This document shows, in pieces, positions 35,779 through 45,535 of a DNA stretch of 64,000 nt (the first letter of the stretch is position 1; each line of letters begins with the position of its first letter). Location: NCBI GenBank assembly GCA_023379935.1, contig JAMCPD010000001.1, forward strand, positions 1 through 64,000, written 5' to 3'. The position numbers and the translations under genes were made by a program. The notes beneath the pieces are model-generated. The model had not been told where the DNA came from. It saw nothing but the letters and a program-made list of their open reading frames with translations, and ran no database searches. Source of the DNA: Actinomycetota bacterium. GTDB lineage: Bacteria > Actinomycetota > Acidimicrobiia > Acidimicrobiales > JAMCPD01.

Positions 35779-36282
35779 CTAGTCATCAAAAATTCCTTTT
35801 GGGGGATCTACCATAATCCAGTCTTTGCCATGATCCACACAAAAATGCATGGGGATCAGAACACCTCCCTCCAACACCAGCAAATCACTTGCCGGATTCG
35901 CCTCGACCTCTTTAACTACACCTTTGAAACTACCTGTCACGTCCAGTACTCTGGCTCCAATAATTTCATGAACCCAAAGTACTCCTGCATCTTCGGTGGG
36001 TGGTGCAAGTAAGGTAGTCCCTCGAAGTTTGTCGGCTTGTGTTCTGTTTTCGATACCTGAAAACAGAACTATCCAATTTTGATAATGCCTTCGCCCCTGG
36101 TATTGAAAGGAGCGCATTACCGTTAGTTTACCTTGGTTTGAATATAGGGTAAATCCCTTGTCCAAGCGCTCGGTTCTGTTTGTAAACAGCTTTACGACTA
36201 CTTCACCACAAAGTCCGTGAGATTTGAGTACCTTACCTACCTGCAAGAGAGTTGAGGGAGGTTGTGTATCTTGTTTATTCAA
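35779..36282 (-). CDS. rimM: Ribosome maturation factor RimM
   Basis: A 167-residue 16S processing factor that helps assemble the 30S head with S19. The N-terminal RimM barrel begins LQVGKVLKSHGLCGEVVVKLFTN, and the C-terminal PRC-barrel contains VLWVHEIIGARVLD and IPMHFCVDHGKDWIMVDPP. The TTG start overlaps the upstream KH-domain gene by 8 bp. Confidence 0.94.
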   Translation of the reverse strand: MNKQDTQPPSTLLQVGKVLKSHGLCGEVVVKLFTNRTERLDKGFTLYSNQGKLTVMRSFQYQGRRHYQNWIVLFSGIENRTQADKLRGTTLLAPPTEDAGVLWVHEIIGARVLDVTGSFKGVVKEVEANPASDLLVLEGGVLIPMHFCVDHGKDWIMVDPPKGIFDD

Positions 36283-36610
36283 CTATTTCAAGACGAGTTT
36301 GCACACCGTCTCGAACTCCAGCCGCTTTTAACAACAAACGCAATGCTGAAGCAACTCGGCCTTGCCTCCCTATAACTCTTCCTATATCTTGGGGTGCAAC
36401 CATAAGGCGTAACTGTAGAAAGCGATCATCAACTTCGTCCACCACAACATCTTGAGGCTGAGTTACCAGCTCCTTTACTATATACTCAAGTACTGCTTTG
36501 GACACCGGCGCTTTGATCTCATTGCCGGTTAGGTCGTTTAAACTACCGTCCAAGGTGGTATCATCTACATTACCATTGGGTTCTGCGGTATTAAAATTAA
36601 TATCGGTCAC
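36275..36610 (-). CDS. khpA: KH-domain RNA-binding protein (KhpA-like)
   Basis: A 111-residue protein with one KH domain; the RNA-binding loop is in [20 protein letters not shown]. KhpA acts with KhpB in RNA binding and cell-shape control in Gram-positives. The product is about 30 residues longer than usual, with an acidic N-terminal tail. The GTG overlaps the rpsP stop by 4 bp, as expected in the rpsP-khpA-rimM-trmD order. Confidence 0.92.
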   Translation of the reverse strand: MTDINFNTAEPNGNVDDTTLDGSLNDLTGNEIKAPVSKAVLEYIVKELVTQPQDVVVDEVDDRFLQLRLMVAPQDIGRVIGRQGRVASALRLLLKAAGVRDGVQTRLEIVE

Positions 36611-36942
36611 TTCTCATCAGCTACCTTGACAGCTGCCTTATCGATCTTCTTGCTGGCCAGTTGAGCGGCTTTGGCAGCTTTTGTCTTGCTAAGAAGCTCT
36701 TCACTTCCACCGACAATTTTTAACAGCTTCTGTACCGTTTCAGTCGGTTGTGCTCCGACAGAGATCCATTTGTAAGCTTTCTCTTGGTCTATACGGATAG
36801 CGGAAGGTTCTTCACCAGGCGCGTAGGTGCCTATGATCTCTATAAATCTTCCATTTCGGGGAGAGCGACTATCCGCAACCACTACACGATATAGCGGCTG
36901 CTTTTTCTTTCCAACTCTCATTAAACGTAACTTAACTGACAT
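36607..36942 (-). CDS. rpsP: Ribosomal protein S16
   Basis: A 111-residue S16: the start [35 protein letters not shown]-like region covers the conserved core, ending [26 protein letters not shown]. The C-terminal Ala/Lys-rich tail is common in Actinobacteria. Confidence 0.97.
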   Translation of the reverse strand: MSVKLRLMRVGKKKQPLYRVVVADSRSPRNGRFIEIIGTYAPGEEPSAIRIDQEKAYKWISVGAQPTETVQKLLKIVGGSEELLSKTKAAKAAQLASKKIDKAAVKVADEK

Positions 36943-36976
36943 ACCTGGTTGCCTCCTTCAGAAAGCTTGTCTCTTT

Positions 36977-38512
36977 TTATCTTTTCTTCTTATTTTTTCT
37001 TTTACCTTTAGTTTTTTGAGATTGTCTATTTATTTTACTCTTAACTCCACCCTTTGTGCCGACACCGGCCGCTACGCCAACACCTTGGCGGGCAGTGAGT
37101 TCGCCCAGCCCCCCGGCAATACCGCCCAGTCCTCCCAACCCTTCCAGTCCTCCCAACCCTTCCAGTCCTCCCAACCCGCCGGCAAGCTTGCTAATCCCTC
37201 CAAGAAGTCCAACCCCTTTACGGCCCCCAACTCCGCCACCCAAGGAGGACATCAACGTTTGAGCTGTCTTGAACTGTTTGAGTAACTGATTTACCTCGGT
37301 TACGTTACTTCCACTACCTTGTGCTATACGTAAACGCCGTGACCCATTAATTATAGCAGGGTCTTGACGTTCTTGACGTGTCATTGAATGAATCACCGCC
37401 TCTATGCGAGCTATATCCTTATCATCAATTGACACATTTTTAAGCTCTTTGCCGATACCGGGGAGCATGCCCAGTAAACTTGATATTGAACCGAGTTTTT
37501 TGACCTGTTGAAGCTGTTCAAGAAAGTCATCAAGGGTAAACTTTCCTTTAACAAGCTTTTCTGCAGCTTTAGCTGCCACTTCAGCGTCATACTTGCGTTC
37601 CGCTGTTTCTATAAGAGAAAGAATGTCCCCCATTCCCAATATCCTGCTAGCCATACGATCAGGGTGGAATAGGTCAAAATCCTCCAGCCGTTCGCCGGTA
37701 GAGACGAAACAGACAGGACAACCGGCAGCCCGGCTAAGAGATAAAGCTGCACCACCCCTGGCATCACCATCAAGTTTAGTAAGTATCGCCCCATCAATTC
37801 CAACTCTGTCGTGAAAAGACATAGCGCATGACAAAGCTGCCTGCCCCGTCATTGCATCCAATACCAAAAAGGTATACTGGGGATTTAGGAGTCGGGCCAG
37901 TTGCGATGCTTCCGCCATCATCTCTTCGTCTATGCTATGCCTACCTGCGGTATCCACTATCATCACGTCACGCCCGTGAGATGCGGCAACCTCAATACTT
38001 TTCTTTGCAACCGATACTGAATCGGTTGGCTCGGAAAAGACATCAATCCCCACTTGAGACCCCAAAAGGCGAAGCTGTTCTGTGGCCGCAGGTCGTCGTA
38101 GATCAGTCCCAACCAACATAGGTCCTCGACCTTGTTGTTTAAACCAGTAAGCCAACTTAGCAGCAGCAGTTGTTTTACCTGCACCTTGGAGCCCAACCAG
38201 CAAAATTATGGTCGGAGGTTTTGAAGAGTACTTAATGTGTAAAGCATCACCACCCAATACCGCCCGCAGTTCTTCATCAACCGCCTTTATCACCTGTTGT
38301 TCCGGAGATATACTCTTGGAAAGCTGTATACCAACACAACGCTCACCTATGCGATCACACAACGACTTGGTTACGCCTAAATCAACATCCGCATCAAGCA
38401 ATGCCACACGTATCTCATCCAGTGCAGCTTGAACATCTTCCTGCGATAAGCGTCCGCGGCTGCGCAGATTAGCGAAAATACCTTGAAAACGGGTTGTCAA
38501 TACTTCAAACAT
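36977..38512 (-). CDS. ffh: Signal recognition particle protein Ffh
   Basis: A 511-residue SRP GTPase that binds signal sequences and 4.5S RNA. G1 is GLQGAGKTTAAAKLA, the G3 segment DTAGRHSID and G4 TKLDGDARGGA. The M domain contains MTRQERQDPAIINGSRRLRIAQGSG. After it comes an unusual Gly-rich stretch with repeats GGLEGL and GGLGG, then a basic tail. The ATG overlaps the ftsY stop by 8 bp, so the SRP protein and its receptor are made together. Confidence 0.96.
   Translation of the reverse strand: MFEVLTTRFQGIFANLRSRGRLSQEDVQAALDEIRVALLDADVDLGVTKSLCDRIGERCVGIQLSKSISPEQQVIKAVDEELRAVLGGDALHIKYSSKPPTIILLVGLQGAGKTTAAAKLAYWFKQQGRGPMLVGTDLRRPAATEQLRLLGSQVGIDVFSEPTDSVSVAKKSIEVAASHGRDVMIVDTAGRHSIDEEMMAEASQLARLLNPQYTFLVLDAMTGQAALSCAMSFHDRVGIDGAILTKLDGDARGGAALSLSRAAGCPVCFVSTGERLEDFDLFHPDRMASRILGMGDILSLIETAERKYDAEVAAKAAEKLVKGKFTLDDFLEQLQQVKKLGSISSLLGMLPGIGKELKNVSIDDKDIARIEAVIHSMTRQERQDPAIINGSRRLRIAQGSGSNVTEVNQLLKQFKTAQTLMSSLGGGVGGRKGVGLLGGISKLAGGLGGLEGLGGLEGLGGLGGIAGGLGELTARQGVGVAAGVGTKGGVKSKINRQSQKTKGKRKNKKKR
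37125..37178 (-). repeat. 18-bp tandem repeat in ffh C-terminal region
   Basis: Three near-perfect 18-bp units encode the GGLEGL repeat of the Ffh glycine-rich tail. The repeat could vary in number between strains. Confidence 0.7.
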
Positions 38513-39575
38513 CTGCTTTTAACAGTCCTTCTACAAACTCATCCGGATTAAACTCTAAAAGGTCCTGAGGAGTTTCACCTATACCCACAAGTTTAACTGG
38601 AACACCCAACTCAGACTCGATAGCCAACACTATACCACCTTTGGCGGTTGTATCTAACTTCGTAAGGACAACACCAGTAACCCCTATGTTATCGGTAAAC
38701 TGTTTCGCTTGGACTAGTCCATTTTGCCCTACAGTCGCATCTAAAATCAGTAGCACTTCACTAACATATCCAGCACCATTCTTGGTGGCACGGCAAGCAA
38801 CCCTTTTAACCTTTTTCAACTCTTCCATCAAGTTTGAGTTTGTGTGTAAACGCCCCGCAGTATCCGCTAAAACTAAATCAATACCGTCTGCAATAGCATG
38901 CTGAACAGCATCAAATACCACAGCCCCGGGATCACCCTTAGGCGAGCCTTTGATGGTCAAGACACCGACACGCTCTCCCCAAGTCTGAAGCTGTTCTGTG
39001 GCGGCGGCCCTGAAAGTATCGCCGGCAGCCAGCACAACGGATCTTCCCTCACTAAGTTGTTTGAATGCAATTTTTCCTATTGTGGTGGTTTTCCCTGTGC
39101 CGTTTACACCGACAAAAAGCCACACATTTGTGTACCCTGGTTCTAAGTGCAAGCCCCTGTCTTTGCGGCAAAGAACTGTTTTTAATTCTTGCGCCAAGAC
39201 ATCCGGGATTGAACTACCTTGCCCGTCTAGGGCTACTTTTTGTTTTAAATGTTCTAAAATTTTATTGGTGGTTTGAACTCCTACGTCTGCACGAATAAGC
39301 ATCTCTTGAAGTTCTTTTAATGTTACAGAATCCAATGATTTGGCGGCAGACAAAACACTCAGGTATCCTCCGATCAGCTCCCGCGCCTTGGTGAGCCCTA
39401 TGGAAAAACGTTTCTCGGCAGAAAGCTGGGAAACTTGTCGCGGGGGGGAAACAGATTCGACAATAGTACTTTTTTTAGCTCCTTTTAAAATACGTAACAG
39501 TACGAGCCGGACAGCGAAAATCAGTAAAATTGCCGCAAGTGAAGCTGCGACTACTATAATTGCCAAAGTCACCAA
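38505..39575 (-). CDS. ftsY: Signal recognition particle receptor FtsY
   Basis: A 356-residue SRP receptor GTPase. A hydrophobic N-terminus (LAIIVVAASLAAILLIFAVRLVLL) anchors it in the membrane, the actinobacterial form, in place of the acidic A domain of E. coli. The NG domain has GVNGTGKTTTIGKIA, DTAGRLHTN and TKLDTTAKGG. It works with Ffh encoded just downstream. Confidence 0.96.
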   Translation of the reverse strand: MVTLAIIVVAASLAAILLIFAVRLVLLRILKGAKKSTIVESVSPPRQVSQLSAEKRFSIGLTKARELIGGYLSVLSAAKSLDSVTLKELQEMLIRADVGVQTTNKILEHLKQKVALDGQGSSIPDVLAQELKTVLCRKDRGLHLEPGYTNVWLFVGVNGTGKTTTIGKIAFKQLSEGRSVVLAAGDTFRAAATEQLQTWGERVGVLTIKGSPKGDPGAVVFDAVQHAIADGIDLVLADTAGRLHTNSNLMEELKKVKRVACRATKNGAGYVSEVLLILDATVGQNGLVQAKQFTDNIGVTGVVLTKLDTTAKGGIVLAIESELGVPVKLVGIGETPQDLLEFNPDEFVEGLLKADV

Positions 39576-39585
39576 TACCTACCTC

Positions 39586-42500
39586 TTACGCACTTGAAAC
39601 AGCTTTAGCGATGACATCAGAACGTTGACTAACAACCTTGGAAGAGCCGCCAGGCTCCATAGTAACCCCATATATAACATCTGCGGTCTCAATAGTTCTC
39701 TTTTGATGTGTAACTACCACCAACTGTGCTTGAGTACGAAACGCATCCAGAAGATTTAAGAATCTACTTAAATTAATGTCATCCAATGCTGCTTCCACTT
39801 CATCCAGAAAGTAAAAAGGAGATGGTCTGCTGCGAAATATTGCAAATAAAAATGCCATTGCCACAAGTGATCTTTCTCCGCCTGACAACAGAGAAAGCCT
39901 GCGTATATTGCGGCCATGTGTCCTAGCTTCAATCTCAATACCGGTTTCCAAAGGATGGGCGGAATCAGTTAAAACAAATCGCCCGTTGCCGTGAGGAAAT
40001 AACGTCATAAACAGTTGCTCAAAATTATCGTGTACATCTGTAAAGGCGGCTCTCAATAGTTCCTCCATCTCTTTGTCTATCTCTTTTGTCAATTTAAGCA
40101 AACTTTGTTTGGCGGATTTCAAGTCAGCTATTTGGTTTTCCAAGAACTCATAACGCTCCTTCAAAGAGTTGAGTTCTTCAAGTGCAAGAGGGTTCACAGG
40201 TCCCATTAGGCTCAACTCTTTTTCCAGTGCCTCTTTGCGCTCAAGAAGCGCTGGTTCGGTTTGTGTATTTGCTCCAGGTTTTAAGTCAGGAACAGGAGCC
40301 TTTAAAGCCGCTTCGGGCGAACAGGAAAAGTCTTTGCGTAACGTCTCGGTTAAAAGCTGCTCACCCAGCCTCAGTTCCGTAAGCTTTACCTCTTCTTGGG
40401 CAATTTCTTGAGCTACTTGAGTCATTTCGGTTGAGGTTTGATTTCGACGCTTGTGTAACAGATCAAGATGTTGCAACCTTAACTTGGCCTGGGCTTTATT
40501 ATGACGATCAAGCCGTTCTGCTTCAACCAACGCTTCATTTAAACGGTCCAAACATCTTTTGGTAACAGCCTCAATCCTGTTGATAATGTCTATGTTATTC
40601 TTCAGAATCTCACACCGCTGCGATACTTTTTGTCGTGCCCTTGCCCTAGCCGCTGTAAGCTCAGTATTCAACTCGCTTTTATCAAGGCTATCCATATCTT
40701 CCGGAGACTTTTTGGATAACTTTAAAAGCCGTTCTTGGTCAATGTCCAAACGAGAAACCACTTCTTCTAAATGAGAGCGCTCTTCTTGGATCTGCCTCAG
40801 CAAAAGATCCCTCCCCGATTTCAATCGTTCAATCTCCCTTGGAAGTGTCTCAAGACGAACCTCATCCGCATTTAACGCCTTGGAGGTTCGGTCATATTGC
40901 GTACGCGCTTTTGCCAGATCATTACGAACCTTTTGTATACTGTCATTGAACTGTTCAACCTTTTCTGCCGCTTGGGTTACCTGTAGTTCCAGTTTTTTCA
41001 AAGAACCTTCCAATGATCCTTGTGCCTCCGCATAATCAACACTTTTTGTACTCCAACCCCGAGGTGAAAAGATATCTCCATCCATAGTTACCACCGTTGA
41101 ACCGGGGGAGTCAAGATAGAAATCCAAAGCTTGCTGCCAAGAAGCGTCCAGCCCAAATGCACCATCAAGCAGTTGATCTATCAACAGTTCTATACCGGGA
41201 TGCAACGGGCGTACATGATCCCTCACCAACTGGGGGGAGTTGGGGTCGGCTGAATAACCTCTGTCAGGTGATGAGTTGATGGACTGGTTATCTGGCCCCA
41301 AAGTCGCCTCTTTTGGGTCCAAAACCAAGACAGTACCCCTAAAACCGCCTTGCTGTAGTATCTCCATCGCAGCCCGCCCTTGTGAAACATCATTAAATAC
41401 CGCGCCATAAGCAAGCTTTGCAACTAAGGTTTGAAATGGTATCTCCCACCCCTCATCAACTTCAACTAAATTCAGCATCTGTCCTACAAAACCTTGATGA
41501 GACTTCAATACTTCCAGTGGAGCTTGGAGCTGGGATATCGAGGCTTTGACGGTTGCTATTTGCGCTCCCAGCCTATGTTTCTTTTCTTCGGCGGCATGAA
41601 AAGCAGATTCTAAGAAAAGAAGAGTTTCCTCTAACTCAACGACTTTACTTGAAATTTGAAGCTGGTCGGAGGTCGCGACTGCAATATTTTTCTCCATCTC
41701 ATGAATTTTTACCTCTAAAGACACCTCCTCTTCGCCCAGTTCTTTCTCCTGTTGTTCCAGTGCCTCTATCTTGGCTGCCCCGCGCTTTATCATCTCTTGA
41801 TGCCACGATATCTGTCTTTTTACCTCTGTCTTTTGAAATTCAAGTTTGGCTGTCATCTCTTGCCGTAAATTATCCAGCTCCAAGTTGAACAGATCGGTTT
41901 CTCCGGAACCTTCCAAACTGTCCAACTCCTCTTTGAACAAACGAAGTTTAGCCGCCATGAGTGTCAAAAAACCTTTTGCCCGTTCGATCAAGCGGTTTAA
42001 ATCAGTAATATCTTTAGCCAATTCTGATCCATCCACCATATCAGGTCCCGGCTCTCTCGCAGGTTCCAAGCCATCCTCACCCGACAGATCGGATGTTACC
42101 TCGTTTATCTCAGTTTCCAGGTCAAAAAGAGTTTGGGTCAAACCTTCCTCACGTGTTTTCAAAATAGCACGACGTTTCTCAGTATTTATAACATGCTCCC
42201 TAATTTCTTTTAGCTCCTGCCCCAACAGATAGACACTTATGGAAGTCAACTCCGCTTTCAGCAAAAGATGAGTTTGTGCAACGCCGGCTTGATGCTCCAG
42301 TGGGCGCAGTTGCCTGCGTATCTCCCTCAATAAATCAAAAAGTCGTTCCAGATTAGCATCTGTCGCCTCAATACGTTTTAAAGCCCGAAGCTGTCGCTTA
42401 CGATACTTTAGGACTCCGGCTGCCTCCTCTATGATCTCTCTTCGTTCTTGGGCGGAAGCGTTAAGTACAGCTTCAAGTTGACCTTGACCGACTATGATAT

Positions 42501-42912
42501 GTTGAGTCCGCCCCACCCTTGAATCTGAAAGCAACTCCTGTATGTCAAGGAGACGGCATTCAACACCATTTAAACTATACTCACTCTCTCCGGACCTGAA
42601 CAATGTTCTGGTTATGGTTACTTCCGCAAGATCAATGGGGAGTCGGTATGAGGAGTTGTCAATAGTAATGGAGACCTCCGCACGTCCCAATGGAGCATGC
42701 TTTAGTGATCCTGAAAATATAACATCATCCATTTTGCCGGAACGTACCATGCTCGGACCTTGAGCACCAAGTACCCATGCCAAAGCATCTACAATATTGG
42801 ACTTTCCGCTTCCATTAGGACCGACTACCGCCGTAATTCCCGGTTCAAGCTTTAAGGTAGTGGAATCAGAAAAAGACTTGAAACCCTTCAATGTAAGTGA
42901 TTTCAGATACAC
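39586..42912 (-). CDS. smc: Chromosome segregation protein SMC
   Basis: A 1108-residue SMC ATPase that organises the chromosome with ScpAB. Walker A is GPNGSGKSNIVDALAWVLG at the N-terminus; the C-terminal head has LSGGERSLVAMAFLFAIF and FYFLDEVEAALDD. Long coiled coils flank a hinge near residues 470-620. The length is a little short for actinobacterial SMC (about 1150-1200). It lies between DUF3107 and ftsY on the same strand. Confidence 0.96.
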   Translation of the reverse strand: MYLKSLTLKGFKSFSDSTTLKLEPGITAVVGPNGSGKSNIVDALAWVLGAQGPSMVRSGKMDDVIFSGSLKHAPLGRAEVSITIDNSSYRLPIDLAEVTITRTLFRSGESEYSLNGVECRLLDIQELLSDSRVGRTQHIIVGQGQLEAVLNASAQERREIIEEAAGVLKYRKRQLRALKRIEATDANLERLFDLLREIRRQLRPLEHQAGVAQTHLLLKAELTSISVYLLGQELKEIREHVINTEKRRAILKTREEGLTQTLFDLETEINEVTSDLSGEDGLEPAREPGPDMVDGSELAKDITDLNRLIERAKGFLTLMAAKLRLFKEELDSLEGSGETDLFNLELDNLRQEMTAKLEFQKTEVKRQISWHQEMIKRGAAKIEALEQQEKELGEEEVSLEVKIHEMEKNIAVATSDQLQISSKVVELEETLLFLESAFHAAEEKKHRLGAQIATVKASISQLQAPLEVLKSHQGFVGQMLNLVEVDEGWEIPFQTLVAKLAYGAVFNDVSQGRAAMEILQQGGFRGTVLVLDPKEATLGPDNQSINSSPDRGYSADPNSPQLVRDHVRPLHPGIELLIDQLLDGAFGLDASWQQALDFYLDSPGSTVVTMDGDIFSPRGWSTKSVDYAEAQGSLEGSLKKLELQVTQAAEKVEQFNDSIQKVRNDLAKARTQYDRTSKALNADEVRLETLPREIERLKSGRDLLLRQIQEERSHLEEVVSRLDIDQERLLKLSKKSPEDMDSLDKSELNTELTAARARARQKVSQRCEILKNNIDIINRIEAVTKRCLDRLNEALVEAERLDRHNKAQAKLRLQHLDLLHKRRNQTSTEMTQVAQEIAQEEVKLTELRLGEQLLTETLRKDFSCSPEAALKAPVPDLKPGANTQTEPALLERKEALEKELSLMGPVNPLALEELNSLKERYEFLENQIADLKSAKQSLLKLTKEIDKEMEELLRAAFTDVHDNFEQLFMTLFPHGNGRFVLTDSAHPLETGIEIEARTHGRNIRRLSLLSGGERSLVAMAFLFAIFRSRPSPFYFLDEVEAALDDINLSRFLNLLDAFRTQAQLVVVTHQKRTIETADVIYGVTMEPGGSSKVVSQRSDVIAKAVSSA

Positions 42913-42934
42913 CTATACGGCCTCAAAGAAGTTA

Positions 42935-43174
42935 TTAGGCCCCAAAGCCCACTCGCCTTCCCGATTGGCCGGATGGACCAACCTCCACATAAGCTACCTT
43001 TGAAACAAGTACTCCCGTGCGATGTCCTTTGCGATCATCCAACCATAAAATACCTTTGTCGTCATTCAACGCTGTATCAATCTGTTTCAATAACTTGTCC
43101 CTGTCTGTGTCACCATCAACCATATCTATCTCGATTTCTTTGGCCAGATGGATAAAACCTATCCGAACATACAT
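42935..43174 (-). CDS. DUF3107 protein
   Basis: A 79-residue actinobacterial conserved protein: MYVRIGFIHLAKEIEIDM at the start and AYVEVGPSGQSGRRVGFGA at the end match DUF3107, whose function is unknown. ATG 43174 has AGGAG upstream; a longer frame to 43255 has no such site. The family is restricted to Actinobacteriota as far as I know, so it supports the phylum call. Confidence 0.88.
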   Translation of the reverse strand: MYVRIGFIHLAKEIEIDMVDGDTDRDKLLKQIDTALNDDKGILWLDDRKGHRTGVLVSKVAYVEVGPSGQSGRRVGFGA

Positions 43175-43255
43175 TTTAATTTCTCCTGTTCCGTCATCAA
43201 AATTAAACAAACTGCGGTAAGCATCTTCGCTGTAAATTAAAAACAAAGCTCGCAA

Positions 43256-44020
43256 ACAAGTAGTTTAGTATACCACCTAACCGACTTTGTTACGTTGCTG
43301 TAAAAAACCGCACAAAATACCATCCGGAACAGGTGGTTTGGGGGGGATCAAAACTGTTTTTGCAATTTCAGGTCTGTAAGAATCTGATCCGGATAAACGT
43401 TTACGTAGATCACGAGAACTTCAGATCGTATCAATTATAATCCTTTGTGGTCAGAAAAGATCTGCTCCATTGGAGAAGAGTTCAGATGTAGCCAGACAAC
43501 AGATGCCTTGAAAAATCGTAATATTGGTGATTATACTATCGTAATATTGGTGATCTAAGTCACCGGAAGATTGGCAACAATGGTAGAGTTTCGATATGTC
43601 GAATAAGCAAGTGATTGAGCGAAGAATCTTGAATATTGCGTTGGCGCGAATGGCCGAAGAACCACTCGTCCCCCTCCAGGGTCCTCGAACTGTTGGCCTT
43701 GGAACTGTTGGCTCATAGTTACGTATATCTTGGTAAAGCTCGGATCAACCAAACGAAGCTCTTATCCGCAAGGATATTGATCAGCCAACGGACTCAATAA
43801 TCCCATCATGACCAGGGGTTACAGCCACTTTTTTGCAAAATGGGTGTCAAAGTCAGGTTACAGGTCTTTTCGTGTAGTTCTGAAGTTCCTTCAAATATTT
43901 TCGCCTAATTATATCATGAGGGCTGGGTTCGGTCGGATTTTGGACTTTATTGGAATCATATTGTTTTAATAAAAGATCATCAAATTCCTGAAATATCTCC
44001 CCCCCACATAGGTATATCTT
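43256..44020. other. Long mostly non-coding gap
   Basis: About 765 bases without a convincing gene. It contains a 17-bp direct repeat (43515-43554). A minus-strand frame at 43555-43716 (starting MSQQFQGQQFEDPGGG) is low-complexity and has no Shine-Dalgarno, so I do not call it. No tRNA or known ncRNA was recognised. Confidence 0.4.
43515..43554 (+). repeat. 17-bp direct repeat, 23-bp period
   Basis: ATCGTAATATTGGTGAT occurs exactly at 43515-43531 and 43538-43554. A repeat spaced near two helix turns could be a protein-binding site. No function is known. Confidence 0.7.
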
Positions 44021-44227
44021 TTACCTCGCAGATATAGTGGTGGTAATATAAGGCCTAGGTAACGTAGTAGTATTTTTTACTTCAAATTGAGTTTCATCAA
44101 ATGAAATTGCATTTCGATAAACTTCCTCTATGCGCATATAATCTTCAAAAAGTTTTTGATTTTCCTTGTTTGCTTTGTTCATCAACTCTTCAAAGTAAGT
44201 GTCAACAGACTTCTCATGATTATTCAT
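44021..44227 (-). CDS. Small acidic helical protein, unknown
   Basis: A 68-residue product with a charged helical N-terminal two-thirds (SVDTYFEELMNKANKENQKLFEDYMRIEEVY) and a Thr-rich tail. No family is recognised. TATACC (44235-44240, minus strand) lies 7 nt before the ATG, consistent with a leaderless gene like others in the window. It is divergent from the dNTPase gene. Confidence 0.45.
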   Translation of the reverse strand: MNNHEKSVDTYFEELMNKANKENQKLFEDYMRIEEVYRNAISFDETQFEVKNTTTLPRPYITTTISAR

Positions 44228-44380
44228 AATATCTGGTATAACAGTTTATAGGAGATGCATACTATTGATGTGTCACTTTTAATCGCAAAAGACGGGTTTT
44301 ATACGGGTTTTCAAAGGTTACAGTTTACGGCATGCTCCGCTAATTCCTAATCCCAAGATCACAGTGTCATACCCTAAGGT

Positions 44381-44386
44381 CATAAT
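44381..44386 (+). promoter_or_regulatory. -10 element of the dNTPase gene
   Basis: CATAAT lies 6 nt before the ATG at 44393. A weak -35, ATCACA, lies 17 bp upstream. This predicts a leaderless transcript. Confidence 0.4.
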
Positions 44387-44392
44387 GCAGTC

Positions 44393-45499
44393 ATGATGAA
44401 TTGGACAGAAACTATGCAAGGTTATAACAGTAGCTCTCAAAATGACACCTTTCCAATGCGGCGAGCCCATAAAACAAGCGGACCGAAGGTTAACATTAGA
44501 GGTCTTTGGACAAGAGCCATGCGCGAAGAACAAGAGGATAAGCTGCTGAGCTTTGGGGCAACACGCAGTATTTTTGCAAAAAGAGAGCACTATGAAAGTT
44601 CCGATGACATTCGCACTCCTTTTGAAAAAGACAGGGATCGGATAGTTGATGCCTGCAACGCTTTCAAACGCCTGTCAAGAAAGGCTCAGGTATTCGTACT
44701 CCCATCCGATCATATACACACCAGATTGACGCATACCTTAGAGGTTGCTCAAATAGCAACTGCCATATCCAGGGCTACACGACTGAATGTAGCTCTAACG
44801 GAGGCAATAGCATTGGGGCATGACTGCGGACACGGCCCCGGCGGACATATATCAGAGGTTGCTCTATCCCCATATATAAAAGGCGGTTTCAACCACGCGC
44901 TATGGGGAGCAGATGTCATACTAAAACCGTTAAATCTATGTGAGCAGACCTTGGATGGAATACGCAACCACTCTTGGTCCCGCCCAGCTTGTGCTACAGT
45001 AGAGGGTGAGGTCGTTTCCTGGGCTGATAGGATAGCTTACTGTTGCCACGATTTTGAAGACGCAGTTAAAGGAGGTCTACTTAGCACAAACATGCTGCCA
45101 TCATCCATCCGGCAGGTATGCGGGACAACCAAAGGACACCAAATCGATCGCTTTATATCAGGTGTAATACGGACGCTCGAAAGCCGGGGAGAGGTTGGAA
45201 TGGATGAAGAGGCCGCCCAAGCTTTGGCGGAGTTCAGAAAGTTCAATTACGAACACATTTACTCGAGTCCAATAGCAGTCGAACAGGGGAAGATCTTAGA
45301 AAAGGTACTGAAAAATTTGGTGGAGTACTTTGGGCAGCATCCTGGACTAATCAACACCAGGCCCAACAGCAATTCACAAGGCTTAGACATTGAGCCGAAC
45401 AGTACAAAGGCATTGAACGCTGCGCTGACTTATGTAGCCGGAATGACAGATATCTTTCTCCTTGCAACCGCTAAGTTCTATTTAGGATGGAAGTTGTAG
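44393..45499 (+). CDS. dgt: dNTP triphosphohydrolase (dGTPase-like, HD domain)
   Basis: A 368-residue HD-domain hydrolase that cleaves dNTPs to nucleoside and triphosphate, controlling dNTP pools. The metal ligands are His114 (RLTHTLEV), His143-Asp144 (GHDCGHGPGGH) and the late Asp in SWADRIAYCCHDFEDAV. The sequence matches the deoxyguanosinetriphosphate triphosphohydrolase-like proteins that in Actinobacteria usually precede dnaG, which is absent here. ATG ATG start with a -10 hexamer 6 nt upstream and no Shine-Dalgarno. Confidence 0.9.
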   Translation: MMNWTETMQGYNSSSQNDTFPMRRAHKTSGPKVNIRGLWTRAMREEQEDKLLSFGATRSIFAKREHYESSDDIRTPFEKDRDRIVDACNAFKRLSRKAQVFVLPSDHIHTRLTHTLEVAQIATAISRATRLNVALTEAIALGHDCGHGPGGHISEVALSPYIKGGFNHALWGADVILKPLNLCEQTLDGIRNHSWSRPACATVEGEVVSWADRIAYCCHDFEDAVKGGLLSTNMLPSSIRQVCGTTKGHQIDRFISGVIRTLESRGEVGMDEEAAQALAEFRKFNYEHIYSSPIAVEQGKILEKVLKNLVEYFGQHPGLINTRPNSNSQGLDIEPNSTKALNAALTYVAGMTDIFLLATAKFYLGWKL

Positions 45500-45535
45500 C
45501 TATCTATTCCAATCTCGCTGTGCTATACTAAACGT

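Noticed and set aside
37125-37178. CRISPR-like repeat
   Set aside because: The 18-bp repeats are tandem without spacers and code for the Gly-rich tail of Ffh.
43555-43716. Short minus-strand frame with a Gln/Gly-rich start
   Set aside because: No Shine-Dalgarno, no -10 hexamer at the leaderless distance and no recognisable domain.
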